Shown here: in pieces, positions 11,548 to 24,600 of the stretch | Numbering within the stretch: position 1 is the stretch's first letter | Layout: each line of letters opens with the position of its first letter | Origin: Colletotrichum lupini | Taxonomy: Eukaryota > Ascomycota > Sordariomycetes > Glomerellales > Glomerellaceae | Direction of reading: 5' to 3' | Length of the DNA: 64,000 bases | Assembly: GCF_023278565.1 (NCBI RefSeq) | Contig: NC_064682.1 | Coordinates: 2,666,001-2,730,000, forward strand | The notes under the pieces: generated by a model | The model's database searches: none | Told to the model about the DNA's origin: nothing | The model's input: only the letters and a program-made list of their open reading frames with translations | Made by a program: the position numbers and the translations under genes

Positions 11548-13847
11548 CGTCGCGGCCTGCAACAGATAGTAGTTAGCTTTGAACAACACAGCTAGGTTCA
11601 CGAAGTCGACAAACAGATGGGGTTTGATTGTGATGAATTTGGGATGGACGAACGCGATGAAGAAGGGATTGCAAACCAGTTGGGACGGTGGCAACAGCGG
11701 CTAGAGCGGTTTCGTTGGCTTGGGGGCGATGGAAATGAGATCGAGGACGAAAATGAAGTTGGAGAAGAATAGAAAGATGATGGTTGTGAGTTTGGAAGCC
11801 AAAGTAGAATTTGACACGAAATTTCCACTCCTATGCGGCATTCGAGCAAAGTGTTCCTGCCGTCGCTGGAATCTTCTGCGGATGAAAAAGACAGAAAGAG
11901 ATGGAATCCAAGGTTGGACAGAAGGAAGTGTCTGGTCAACCCTTTTCGTTGCTGCCTTGTTGGGTATGGTAATGAAGAGTGGATCTACGTCTTTGATGGC
12001 GAGAAAACCTCGCGCGGAAGGTGCGAGGGCAGCCACACATGTTGGGGGCCAATCCAGGCTTTTAGCTCACCCTCCCATCCAGCGAGGTCACCTGACATGA
12101 GGGGGGCCCCTTCTCAACCTGAATAGTTACCTGGAATGTAAGGTACGACGATCTAATAACTTGGCGTTCCTACCTGACCAGGTGGGAGCCATTAGACCCT
12201 GCAGAACCTCAGAAGGGGAGGTATCCCTCCGCCTCGTCTCGGAACACCATGAGTGACTGGGATGCCTATGCTCTACAGAATTAGCAGTGACGACATGAAG
12301 GTGGATTCTGGTGCCTTCGGTCAGTCACATAACATTGCAAAAGTTGGAGGCCAAGCATTGAGCTGAAAACAGGGAAGTCCGACAGGATGTGATGACACTT
12401 GGCACTTGACATTACAAAACTAAAAGCCCAAGAAAGTAGGTTTGCCCCTCAAAAATAGGAGTGCCCAGGTGACACTGAGAAACCTGGGTATGCCGTCTGA
12501 TGAAAGAGTTCTACCCGTCCCCCCGTCCACCTTATCTCAGATCCACGAGACACAGACTTGCCTTTGAACTCTACCACAGTCGGCTGAGCATTCCCTAGGA
12601 CAGTCGGTGCAATATGGCTTTCAGCTTCCGACGTATCTCATTCACGCCACTTGATTCATGGTTGCATTACGTGATATTAAGGCTCTACAAGCCAGAATTG
12701 GTCCCCTCCTTGATGGGCGTCGGCAAGAAAACTGCTATCTTTGGGTTGCTCCCAGAGCTCTGAACATCTCTTGCTGGTATGCTGATCTGAGGCATCTCAT
12801 GCCAAGAGCTCTACGTCAATACTGCTGCCAACTTGATGACTAATCGCAGTTTTCCGGCTGGGAATATATCATCCATGAAGGCCAGGAGAGTCGTGAGATG
12901 ACTACGGTGTTCCGTATTCACAGACAGTCAGACTGCCTTAGTCACTTTCTGTGAGACAAGTGAGCTTGTGATGGACTTGAGTGATTTGATTTAACCTATG
13001 GCGGCATCTTGTCCATCGGTCCAACATGATCAAACTCATAGAGCCTTTCCCAACTGAAGCGCATCGCGCGCCCATTACGTCGTGTGGTAGGCCGGGAGTT
13101 CTGCGACGGCGTTGCGTGGGAAGGAGGGGCAGCCCTCACAACTGGGTCCACACCAAAGGTGGGGCGAGTACCCTTTTGGGACGTGTCGCGTCCAATGATT
13201 GGGACGGGCCCTGGCGTGGCGCTGCATCCACAAACTTTAGTCGAACTGTCATCTTTCTCGCTCCACCACTTTGATTCAACGACGAAGTGATGTGTCCTAA
13301 CATGGCTTTGCCAAAGCCTAATGTAATCCACTTTGGATCCTTCTATTATCGTCATCTTTGGCTATATCTTGTGGATTGTGAGACACGCCGCCGCCTCCTG
13401 ATACCCTTTGATGCTCAGCATAATGAGGTAGGGGGGGGGGCATTACTTTGCTTTGGTCTGGACAATGAATCCACGATAGATGCTGCAAGAAGTGCCCAGA
13501 CCAAGCTCTTGTCAACAATCAGCCATTGACAGCACAGTTGAAAGGTGTGTTGAGCCACAGCTAGATCAAAGAAGAGTCCTGCTTCTGCGGCTCGTAGCTT
13601 TTGTGTGCCACCTGCTCAATGGAAATGCCGTAAGTAGCCGGGAGAAGAGAGAGTCGCTGTCGCACGTCAAATGAGAGTATATAGCTTCTTAAAGTTCTTG
13701 CTGCTAGAAAAATCATCTCACATCCAAGGAGAGGATGGTTATCAATCGGGTTCTTGTATCAGCTGAAGTGTCTCTATCACGACTCGCGATCGCTGGAAAA
13801 CAGGATCACGGCATTGTCTTTGCTAGCAAAAAAAGGAAGAAAGGATT

Positions 13848-14030
13848 TACTCCTATGGAGCCTCGAACCCGACCTCTTGAGAGATCGTTGTGGTACTGGG
13901 GGGCTTCCGGCGCCCGTAATGATGCAGAGGGGCCCAACAGCTGCATCATCCAGCTGATAACCTGCCCCCTTTCCCTTGGGCTGTGTAAATTTACCGATCA
14001 AGTAGGTATAGGTACCCCGCTTAATCCGTC
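13848..14030 (-). repeat. Box-B-containing repeat, copy 1 (possible tRNA-derived SINE)
   Basis: Read on the minus strand, this copy contains GGTCGGGTTCGAGGCTCC, a good match to the Pol III B box (GGTTCGANTCC), with CTCTCAAGAG just upstream. It shares an ordered series of words with the copy about 210 bp away: the B box, an (A/G)GGGGGCT(A/T)CCGGCGCC block, a TGCAG(A/T)GGGGCCC block, a GATAACCTGCCCCC-like block and a TAGGTA.CCCC-like end. A convincing A box is not seen, so a SINE remnant is only one reading. Confidence 0.35.
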
Positions 14031-14056
14031 AGGCCCGAAAAGTTCCCCAAAAAAAT

Positions 14057-14243
14057 GCTTCGATGAAGACTCGAACCCATGCTCTTAAGAGACAATTTGG
14101 TACAAGGGGGCTACCGGCGCCGACAATTCATGCAGTGGGGCCCTACATCTGCACCATCCGACTCTAACCTGCCCCCCTTCCCCTGGGTTGCGAATTTCTC
14201 AGTCAACTTGACATAAGTACCCCCACTCCGACTTCAGGTCGCT
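14057..14243 (-). repeat. Box-B-containing repeat, copy 2 (possible tRNA-derived SINE)
   Basis: This is the second, diverged copy of the unit at 13,848-14,030, in the same orientation. On the minus strand it carries GGGTTCGAGTCTTCATCG (B box), then upstream GGCGCCGGTAGCCCCCTTG and GGGGCAGGTTAGAG. The two copies differ by many substitutions, so the duplication is not recent. Confidence 0.35.
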
Positions 14244-14725
14244 GCAGCCTAGGATACTAGTCGACCACGCGACAGTCAAACCACGATGAGATTCGGCGAC
14301 ACGTCCTCCCTGGTTGTTTGTTGATGGAAAGCTAGGGGCCTAATCAAATCTGGTTTCAAACACAATGGCCTATGCAGCATCTTTGACGATGGATTTGAAG
14401 GTTGTTTAGCAACAATTAGCCCATTCATATCGTACATAAGTCATGGAGATGTCAAAAGGCCTTTTTGGGAGTACACAATCAGGTGGAACGTTCAGCCTAC
14501 GACAGACGTGTTTTACGGGATAATTACCCACTCATCCAAAGCTGTATTTCATATCTCATCAAGAGGCCCACAGACAAGAAAGCTTCAGCATTTGCGTAGA
14601 TCTCCTAGGTAATGAACCAAAACCCTCACAACCGGATTGCATAATCCTATCAAGTGATGTCCAACCGTGTCCATCCTCCATTTCTAGTGCCATACGCATA
14701 TGAAACCCGTTCATACTAATTGCCA

Positions 14726-15577
14726 TTACTGGGTGTTCATGTGGAGGAATTCGGCCAACTCGTGGCGTTTGTAGGTGCGAAGGCCAAGTCTCTCCTTCTC
14801 CCTGTTCACGATGGGCCGGACGATGGCCCAGAGCTGCACCGTCACAAGAGAACTGTTAAGGGTAGTATCGTCTTCTTCACTCTCCTGCTCCTCGGCAGTG
14901 GTGTCAGGGGACTTATTCTTGTCGACAGTGGCGGCGCTGGCAATGGCGTTGTCGACAGGCGAGAGGGCCCGGCCTAGAGGAGACGGAGCGAACAGAAGGT
15001 CGGAGTCATCGGGGATAGCGTAGAACAAGCCGATCAACTCGGCCTTGGATACGATCTAAGCATCCAAGGCCTCGAGCATGGGACTGAATACGGGGTTCTT
15101 AGCAGCCTCGTCGTCGGCGGCGTTGGGAGCGCGGGCGAGGAGATAATGTCTGCGAGCGTCGCAGAAGCGGTCAAGGAGGGCCTCGACCTGCGGGCCGTGG
15201 GGAGTGAAGACGTCCCATCTGCGGTTCACTCGAAGCTGGCCAAAGACAAAGGTCCAGAACTCCTGCTGGCGGTGATTGTTGAGGATGCGACGGAGGCTGG
15301 TGTTTCCCTTCTTGAGCTCGAAGAGATGATTGTTCGCCTCCAGGATGAGGCCATAGAGCCTCTTGGAGATTCTGTGAATGTAGAACTTGATGGCGTTCGG
15401 GTTCTTGGGGAGCTTGCGGTCGTTCTTCATCGTCTTTCCCAGCAACATGGCGCATGACATCTCATCGCCTAGAAGGAAGTCGCCGTTATCGAGGAACAGG
15501 AGCCCAGGAATCTTGGCAAGAACCTTGTGATTGAGGTTGCGCGCCCCGGGCGTGGTGAGAAGGGTGACTGGAGGCAT
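14726..15577 (-). pseudogene. Lineage-specific two-part gene with in-frame TAG at the junction
   Basis: From the ATG at 15577 (MPPVTLLTTPG) the frame is open for 173 codons to a TAG at 15058-15056, then continues in the same frame for 109 more codons to 14726. The first part carries KIPGLLF, then RRWDVF and DARRHYLLARAP, which align in order with the 47.7-kb protein (RIPGLIF, KRWDEF, DARKRFID, TPAPP). The second part is acidic (EEQESEEDD) and ends in a helical KRHELAEFLHMNTQ; it has no ATG of its own near the TAG, so it cannot be a simple second cistron. TAG is compatible with CAG changed at CpA. A 36-nt GT..AG segment ending at this TAG (GTATTC..CTTAG) would keep frame but is shorter than normal fungal introns. 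Confidence 0.5.
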
Positions 15578-16779
15578 TTTCCAGACACAAGGGGCTCGGA
15601 CGACACTGTACGGCAAGAAAACATCAGACAAGCATTAATCGCAATATTTGGATGAGGCCGTAGCTTACCGTAGAATATCTGAAGATGGCTATAACCTGAA
15701 TTTGGGTGCGCTAAGGCTACGATGACTCGCAATGCGAAAATTCGGATAGCGGACAACAGTGCAATGCAATAAGTAGATGAGTTGGTCACGCGACTGGTGT
15801 TGTGAGTGAGACGCACATCCAGGGCAGTACGGCGTTGTTGGCGGAAAACGTAAACAACGGGAAATTCACAGTTCGCGTAGAAGGCCTCTGGCTGGATGGT
15901 CACGTGGTTTAGATGAAGTTATATTCACCTCGTGCCCTTTGCGTATTCCTGCATCAGCGGGAGACAGATGGAGTGGTGCACCTTTCACATTCAGCTGGAA
16001 AGATAGCGTCATCACTCTCATGTAATATAGCTAACATGTTGAAGAAAGTCAGCAGGTAAGGTAGCCGGACTACTGTAAGTCTTCCACTTTTCTATTGCGC
16101 AGACAATAACCAACAAAATTCAAATGATGGCAACAGGTCTATGGAAAGCCCCAATCAACCCTCCTCAACAATGAGAGGTTCTCTGTAAAGCGCCTGGGAT
16201 GTCCTCCGCTTACATCTCAACTGTGTCGTGAAGCTGGAAGCTAGCTTGATGCTTAGACTCGGGTGAAAGTGGGCTCACTCTAAATCTTTTCTCAGTAAAA
16301 CCTGAGGCTATGTATCCCCAGGCTCGCAGCGGTTTGTCTGAACTCACCAGTCTAATTGAACGGAGTATAACAAATAGACCGTGGTTCTATCATTGTCTGA
16401 TGGCAAATGAGACCAAGCAAACATACTGATGCTCAGTAAGAGGTTCAAAGACACAAATGCCGCTTTCCTTCATTGGAAAGTCCAGCATTGCTGAAACAAC
16501 AGATGTAAACCTATATTCGTGTTTGTAACGAGGATTAGAAGATAGAACACAACCACTCGTCATGAATGGTCAAAGGCTAGTAAAGTTCCTAACAATGAAA
16601 ACCCTTGTTGACGACCGAAGACAGTTCGCCACGAGAAACACTAGACCTGACATCGCCGACTTCTCAAACCGCACATCCATCAAGGCAAAAGATGACCCAA
16701 TTCGTAAACAATCCCGGATTGGGTGCAAATATAACAAAAGGCCCAATACATCTCTTTTGAGGCATGCTCGAAGCTGGAG
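15578..16779. other. Intergenic, no gene seen
   Basis: AT-richer DNA with scattered short frames and no recognisable domain, RNA or repeat. Confidence 0.35.
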
Positions 16780-17049
16780 TTAGAGTTGTTGTCGGGGTAC
16801 TGCGTCATGTAAATTCCTCAATACAGCGTAGACGGCACCTTCGGCATGCCGTAGTTGCCAAGCCTTGGCGACTCTGTCAAAGAACAACGAGAACGAAGTC
16901 AATTGAGGTGGGTCGACCCGCCTATTTACGCAGACAAAGATGAAGTTCAGATCGTCATCGCCGGCTACCGGCGACCTGCGGCGTGAGTTCTGTTCTGGGA
17001 TACATCTTCGGCGACGTCGATTCTTAGACGGCGAGGAGCTAGTCGCCAA
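16780..17049 (-). CDS. Small basic protein, possibly Myb/SANT-like
   Basis: An intronless frame of 89 residues. The N-terminus is basic (KNRRRRRCIPEQNSRRR); the rest reads DDLNFIFVCV, then LFFDRVAKAWQL and a final helix AEGAVYAVLRNLHDAV. This order (D-D/x-L-x-F-hydrophobic-x-C, F-x-x-VA, A-x-x-x-x-x-R-x-L) resembles small fungal proteins with a single Myb/SANT-like helix-turn-helix, which would imply DNA binding in the nucleus. The match is loose and from memory. It could also be a chance frame. There is no neighbour context that helps. Confidence 0.35.
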   Translation of the reverse strand: MATSSSPSKNRRRRRCIPEQNSRRRSPVAGDDDLNFIFVCVNRRVDPPQLTSFSLFFDRVAKAWQLRHAEGAVYAVLRNLHDAVPRQQL

Positions 17050-18450
17050 GCTGCCAAGGCGGCAAAGACTCAGCTTTCAACGGACATTACTTCATTTATA
17101 TCTCATCATCTGCAGACTGTGGGATGCCGAAGCCATCATATCGCAGCCTTGAATCTTACGGAGTTCCGTGGCTGATGGGATAAGAGTTCGTGGAAAGGCT
17201 GCGCCAGTCTGCCAATCAACCCTAAACTCCGAGTCTCCCGCAGATCTGTCATACGTCTCACACGAACTGCCTCCACAAGAACTTCCGGTGTGGGTACAGG
17301 CACCTCATAATCAACGTCTATCAGGCCGTCTCACCAGATCCCTCACATTCGCCAAGACCCAGCCACGAAAAGGCCACATGCAAAGTCACACAATCCCGGA
17401 AACATCACAACCCAGGAAACATTTCGCCGAAAGGATGGGGCCTCACTGCGGTTCAAATCCTTTCTAGTCTCCCTCGCTACACGAAACGAAACAACGTGAA
17501 CAAGATTCGTTCTCTGAACCGCCACACCCGAAGGAAAGAACCGAAACGGCGCAAATCGTCCAGCTAGCCTACACTTCTAGAAGGGATATGCCTGCCGTCT
17601 GTCCCAGTCCAACAAAGAAGAACCCCGTACACGACAGCGGTAAAAGGAAGCTGGACAAGGGGTTGAAAGGGGGGAAATGCAGGCTTTGCAGGAACCCCAC
17701 AACGGGAAGAAGGCGGATGCGTTGCAAGCTTATTTAGCGCCGAGAAACGCCCAAAGCTTGTTCCACCAGTGAAAGCCATAGAGAGGATGAAGTATGAGGG
17801 AGGCATGGAGGGAATGGCCAAGGGAGTATGTGGTACCGGCTTGGCCTTTGCTTGGCGGGTTTGCTCTTGTAAAGTTTCTTGACAATATGGACGAAAAGGG
17901 GGAAAGGAGAGAGGCGGGAAAAAGTGCAAGGAAGGCAGCAGTCAGGCGGGAACAAGTCGAGACCAGTTCCTTGAACACGCTACCACTGCGCGATTCACGG
18001 CGCCAATGCCAAATTCTTGATCATGGGTTGCCGAGTGGATGGTTCCTGAGATGCGCTTCCAGGGGGCACCTCGTTTATCACGCAAGAGGTGTGGGGGTGC
18101 CGAGGGTCATCCCTTCTTCTGCTCTTGAGAGAATGTTGAAACATGAAACAAGGGGGAATTCTCCTCGAGATGCACCAAACGAGTCAAGCCATGGAGAACT
18201 CTCGGGCCAAGGACTTGTTTCTCTTTACTCGACCTAAACGTGCAGGTAAGGCGGGGTAATAACCCAAAAGTCCGTCACAGAGCCTATCTCTAATTTAATA
18301 GCAATTCGAAATACTGACTAACAGAACTCCTCGGATCGGATCTGGTAACGATTAATTAGGCTTTATAAAGGCGCGGTTAACACCGCGTTCGATACGGAGA
18401 ACCTTTTATAATTTAATAACTCTCGAGACTTGGCGCATCCGCTTAGACAT
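17050..18450. other. Intergenic flank grading into AT-rich DNA before the Gypsy element
   Basis: Up to about 18,240 the composition is ordinary. From about 18,250 the sequence becomes TA-rich and CpA/TpG-poor before the LTR starts at 18,451, suggesting either RIP leakage into the flank or a remnant of an older element. No gene is supported. Confidence 0.4.
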
Positions 18451-18660
18451 TGTCAGGCCTCGCCGGTTAGGCCTCGTTAGTTAAGGGATAGCTTAGGGGG
18501 GTATAAAGAGGGGGACCAAGTAATAAAAGAGCAGCTTAGGCATATATAGAGCGCTAGTAGTATACCTCGAGGGAAGGGTAGATTTTAGTAATTCCTTTTT
18601 TAAACCCTAATAGTAGTTAGCCTCTATAAGCTTCTTTTTTATATTATATACTTATTAATA
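18451..18660 (+). repeat. 5' LTR of the Gypsy element
   Basis: 210 bp, starting TGTCAGGCCTCGCCGG (unmutated) and ending TATTAATA, the RIP form of TATTGACA. It includes a TATA-like GTATAAAGAG. Differences from the 3' LTR are almost all C/T or G/A transitions. Confidence 0.9.
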
Positions 18661-21600
18661 GTCTAAAATCTTTACTTATAAAAGGGACTAGGCTAGAAGC
18701 TTAAAATACTAATAAGAACGAGACGTAATAAGAGAGCGTAGTCGGCGCTACGATAATAAAAAAAAGATAACTCTTTTTTATTAGACCCCCTAGAGTCGCC
18801 TCCTCCTTAGTAAACGATATAAGAATAAAGTATAATAGGACTATTAACGTAATAGTAATATAAAAAGACCGTATTACTAAGAGTATTAACGAATTTTAAA
18901 TAAAATAGCGAACCTCTTACCCTTACTTACTAATACCTAAACCGAACGATAAGTAATAGGCTAATAGAACTATAAGAATAAGAATAATAATTAGAAAAAG
19001 AAATCCTTATTATAATATATAAAGAGCGCCTACGCAGAAAATAAGTAGATTTAAAATATTTACGGAGCTCTTTAAATAGCCCGGCCCCCGCGCTAAGGGC
19101 TATGGTCTTAGTTATAGTAGCCTCGGACGTTAGCTTCGATATAAATAGAAATATAAACCCCCGGACTAAGGATAGTTTAATAAGTAAAGCCGTACCTAAA
19201 GCGCCGCTCGAGTAATAATAAAGTAATAAGTTCGTACTACCTAAGCCCCTATTTACTAGCTCCCTCCCGACTTAAGTAAGTACCGTAAATAGAACGTTTA
19301 TATTTAGACCGCTATCCCTCTCTAACCTATTATATATTAATAAATTAATACGGGATTTATAGAGCTTCTTTTTTAACTATTACTATCGCTTTAACTTATA
19401 GGCTTAATAAATAAGAATAGACCGTAATAAAGTAGCGTATACGGTTAGCTACCTAAGTAGTAGTATAAAAACCTCCTAAATATACTATATTTTTAACTAC
19501 TAAAGGACCCCCGGTTTTATAATAGACTAGGTTATATAAGAAGAACTAAAGACCTTTTTATAAAATAACTTATTCGATCCCGCTAGCCGAGGAATAGTAA
19601 CGAGTATACGACTAAATAGTACTTTATAAAGTTAAAAAGAGAAAGTCGACGAGTTCGTTAGCTATATTAATAAGCTCGAGATAGAATTAGAATATATCCT
19701 AATAGAGAAATAGAGGATCTCTACGCTAATAAGTAAGCTACGGCCCGAACTATACTTCGTAATAATATTATAAATAGAACTTCTACGGACTCGCTTATAA
19801 CTAGTATTATTAATAAGACGTATTAAATAATCCTCGCTATTAATAAGGAGCCTACGAACGTTCCCTAGGTAATATTCTAATTTAAACTCGAACGATTTAG
19901 TAGGAAGATATTAGGGCGCTAATAAGTTAAATACGTAAAAAATACGCCGTAACTTACTTAGTAAGGATATTACGTATTATAATTATAAGGAGACTAGCTA
20001 TATTATAAGGGATTACCCGTAACCGCGGGAGTAGTATTAGTAATACTATAATTACGGTAAAACTAAGTACTTTACTAATAGCTACCCGAGCGTTATATAT
20101 TATAGATATAATTAGAAGGGGCATAAGGCCGCTAGTTATTAATTAGATTTTACTTTAGTTAAGTAGCGCGGATTAGTAACGAGCTCGAATACTATCTTAG
20201 TAAGGAGAGTAGCTAGTAATTAATAAGGGCGGCGCTTAGACGTCCCGACTTATATATACCTAAACTACGTATAGGAGAAGCTAAGCGCCCTTATTAATTT
20301 AAGAGTAAAAGGGAACGTAGTTAGTATCGGGCTACTTAATAGCTTTAATGCTAATTTACGAATTTACTTATTACTATAGCTAGTAAACGTCGAGGGTAAA
20401 TAGATAGAGACGCTAGGAAGCTATTACTTATAGCTTCGAATTACTAATAGCGACTATATAATAGAGACATAGCTATATCGCTTCGTAATAGCTAATATTA
20501 TAGTACTTATACTTATTTTCGGTTTCCCCTAGCTAGAGGATATCGACCCGCTAATTAGTTAAAAGTAAAAGAAGTGGTAGTATTTAATTTACGAACGATA
20601 TATTTGCTTAGACGCCCTAAAAAAGGGGCTACTAGATAACTTAGTTTTAATAATACTCGCGCATATCGTAATTAACCTAGTTATAAATAGTAACGTAATA
20701 CCGGCAAGCGTAGCCGAGGATTAGAAACTACGTTACTAGGATTTTAATAACTTATTTTTAGAAAAGAAGGCTATTTTGTTACTAAATAGAGTACTGCACG
20801 ACTACTATATTAAGCTAAATAACACGGCGCTTATCCCCTAGGGACCTATTTACTCGCTATCGAACTATAAGCTCGAGATCCTATGCGACTATTTAATAAA
20901 AGTAGAGGCTAGGGGCTAGATATACCCCTCTATAAGCCCAGTAAGAGTACTTATCCTCTTTATACTTAAGAAAGGAAAAGAGCTGCGACTTTACGTTAAC
21001 TATAGAGCGATTAATAAAATTATATAAAAAGATAGAACGCTACTACCGCTAATTAGAGAGATATTAAATAGACTATTTAATACCTCTGTTTTTATAAAGC
21101 TAGATTTTAAGAACGCGTATTATTATATATATATAGCTAAGGGCGATGAGTAGAAGACGGCTTTTTTATACTAAATACGGGTAGTTCGAGTACTTAGTCG
21201 TACCTTTTGGGCTAACTAACGCGCCCGCGACTTTCTAAGTATATATTAATAACGTTCTGAGCGGCCTAGTCGATACTATCTATATTATATACCTAGACGA
21301 TATCCTAATATATAGTAACGACTACGTAGCGTATAAAGAGTACGTACGTAGCGTACTATAGAGACTATAGTAATAGAACCTATATCTAAACGGTAGTAAA
21401 TACGAGTTCTATATATTACGTATAGGATTCTTAGGGTATATTATATCTAACGAAGGTATAAAAATAGAACCCGCGCGTACTAAAGCTATAATAAATTAGC
21501 TATTTCTAAAGAGCGTTAAAGATATATAGACGTTTTTTAGATTTACGGGGTTCTATTATAAATTTATTAGTAATTACGCTAAAATAACGGCACTTTTAAT

Positions 21601-24600
21601 AGACTTACTAAGGAAGGTAAAACCGGGATAATTAGAGCTATTAATACTAGCCGTAGAGTTATTTAAGAAGCTATTAATAGTATTTATTAACGTGCTAATA
21701 CTATAATATTTTAACCTTACTTTACCTATACGGTTATAAATAGACGCTTTAGCTCGAGCTATCGGCTTAGTAATTACGTAATTAATTAAAGGTAATTAGT
21801 ACTTAATTACTTATAAGTCGAGGAAATTAACGGATACGGAGAGCCGCTATAGTATAAGAGACGCGGAGCTACTAACTATCGTAAACGTACTAAAGAACTA
21901 GTAATACTACTTCGCTTATAGCCGAGATTAGGTCGTAGTATTTATAAATTATTTTAACCTATAGTTCTTAAATATAAAAAAGAGACTAAACGGGAAATAG
22001 CTACGCTAGCTAGACGAACTCGTAGTATTTAATATCGAGATTAGGTTTAAGCTAAGTATAAAGAACCTAGCGGATAGACTATTACGAAGACCTAACTACG
22101 GTAAAAGTAATAACGATAATAGAGTAAAAGAGCTATTATTAAAAATAAGGGAAGACTTTTATAATATTAAAAATATATAAGAGCCCCTTAGAGTTATAAT
22201 AATAAGGTATATAAGGACGAGTTACGGGAGCGGCTCCTAAGTAAAAAGGATAGTAAGTGTTTTAGAAGCGGAACTAGTAGTAGTATAGAGAAGTAAGCGA
22301 AGGAGGTTAAGAGCTCTAGCTCGAGGGAACTCCGAGGAGCACTTTAAAAGGTATAACGGGGCTATAAGCCTAGGGTATTAAAATTATAGTATAGTACTTA
22401 GAGAGCTACTTAAGCCTATTATTAAAACTATAAATTACGAGCTACTTATTTTATAGGACTTTAATATAATAAGAGTACTCGAAATAGTATTTAGCGAGGA
22501 GGGGTTATTAATAATAGGTCGACTACGGGCTACTTAATAAGAGGACGCTTTTATAAAGGATAAGTAGTAAACTAAGAAGAACCGACGGCCTCGCTTAACT
22601 AAAAAAAAGTAATAATAGAGCTAGGTATACGACTCTAAAGGGCTATTATACTATAGTAGCTGCGCTTATATATTACTATATAAGGGGCTAAAAAGGGAGG
22701 TTATTAAAGTATATAATAATATACCTACGGTAGGATATTATAATATAAAGCGGACGATAGCACTATTAAAACGCTATTATTATTAAAATAGAGTAAGTAG
22801 GGATATAAAAAGTTATATTAATACTTATATAGTATACTAGCGGACGAAGCTTTATTATTATAAGCCGTATAGCTTACTACGCTCCCTACCTACCCCGGTT
22901 AGGTTATAATAAGAGATATTACTAGATTTTATTACGGGCTTACCTATATCGATTATATTAATCGGGAGGCGCCCCTACGACGCGGTACTTATTATAGTAA
23001 ACCGATTTACGAAGTATAGCGTTTATATTACTACGAGGACGACCCTTATAGCCTAGGGATTCGTAGACCTCTTATTCGTAAAGATCTTTATTAAGTTTAG
23101 AATATCTAAAAGGATCGTTTTTAATAAGGGGTCGTTATTTATAAGTAAGTTTTGGACTTATTTTTACTACTTTTTAATAATAAAGAGGCGTCTTAGTACT
23201 ACGTTCTATTCGTAAACGGACGGTTAGATAGAACGGTAAAATTAATACTTAGAGTAGTACTTTTATTATTTTTATACCTAGGACTAATCGGATTAGGCAT
23301 AACGTCTTTACTTAGCCGAGTTTATATATAATAATACTTAGTACTTAGTAATCCGTAAAGCGCCTACTAAGGCCCTACTCGGGTTCTTATTTACGTACCT
23401 TATATCGATCTTAACGGGGACTCGAGATAGTATATAAAATATCTTAGCTAAGGAGCGTACGGCCCGATTACGAGCTAACTAAGAAGCTCTACGACCCTTT
23501 ATATAAAAAGTACGCGAGACGTATAAGTAATAAGCTAATAAAACTAGGATAGATATATTATATAAAATAGGTAACTAGGTACTATTATTAAAAAAGAATA
23601 TTAGGAAGTAGCGTCCTAGCTAGAAGTTAGTTAATAAGTATTTAGGCCTATTTAAAGTTAAATTAATAATTAGAACGGCGGGGGTCGCTTACTAACTAGA
23701 CATATTAACGTAGTATAGAATATACGATATATTCTATATATTTTTACTTAAGCCGTATTAATACTGCGAGGAAGCTCTTCGGAAGCCCTTACTTATTAGG
23801 GATATAGACGGGGAGCTATTTTACGAAGTAGAAGATATTATATAATATAAAGGGCCGAAGAGGAGGCGATAATACCTAATTTAGTAAAAGGGATATAGTA
23901 GCGACGAAGATACGTAAGAGCTAGCTAGGCATATCGAAAACGTAGCGTTAATTAGTATATATAAAGAACGAGTTTTAATTAAGTAGCGCGCCTTAGTTCC
24001 TAAGGAGCTTAATAACGTAACGAACTAGCTACTAATAATAAAAAAAGGGGGCTATATAGCTATAACTAAGTAGCGTAAACGCGCTAACTACTAACCGTTT
24101 CCCTAATTTTTATAATACGTAAAAGGACCGCCCTTACGTATAGAAGAGCCGCCCTAGCTATTATCCTAGGGGTCGTTACGGAAAAAATAATTTCCTTACT
24201 ATTAGCGAATTTATAAATAATTAGTTACGAATACGGAACGTAGGCGGGGTAACTATATATTAATTAGAATATTATTAGAGCGGCGTACTTTATTATAAAT
24301 AGTATAAAGTAGCGCGATTATAACGTCGTTACGGGACGAAGACGTAATACGAGAGGAGCTTATAGCTACTTTATTATCGTTATTATTAATAATAGGGGTC
24401 GAGCGGGCCTCCTTATTAGCGCGCTTAAGTACCCTTTGCGTATTACTAACGGTAATTCGGTAGGTTTACTAGAGCTATAGAGTAATATTAGTAACCCGAG
24501 TAGTAATAATAATAGAGTAATAACGGAGTAATAAACCTCCGAATTATAAACGTTATTATTAAAAGCGAGTGCGGTACTTTAAAAGGTTCGTACTATAGAT

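Larger units (their letters stand above)
11548..14725. other. 3.2-kb region without recognised genes; contains a diverged repeat pair
   Basis: Frames up to 126 codons occur on both strands without motifs. A G-homopolymer (about 10 G) lies at 13,431-13,440. The diverged box-B repeats at 13.85-14.25 kb are listed separately. Nothing else supports a gene. Confidence 0.35.

Noticed and set aside
12996..13355. A 119-codon minus-strand frame
   Set aside because: No motif, no splice structure, and competing plus-strand frames of similar length.
18318..18332. A 15-base word (ACTAACAGAACTCCT) shared with the border of the 3' LTR at 41.77 kb
   Set aside because: One or two 15-base matches are expected by chance in a window this size, and the flanking bases do not match.
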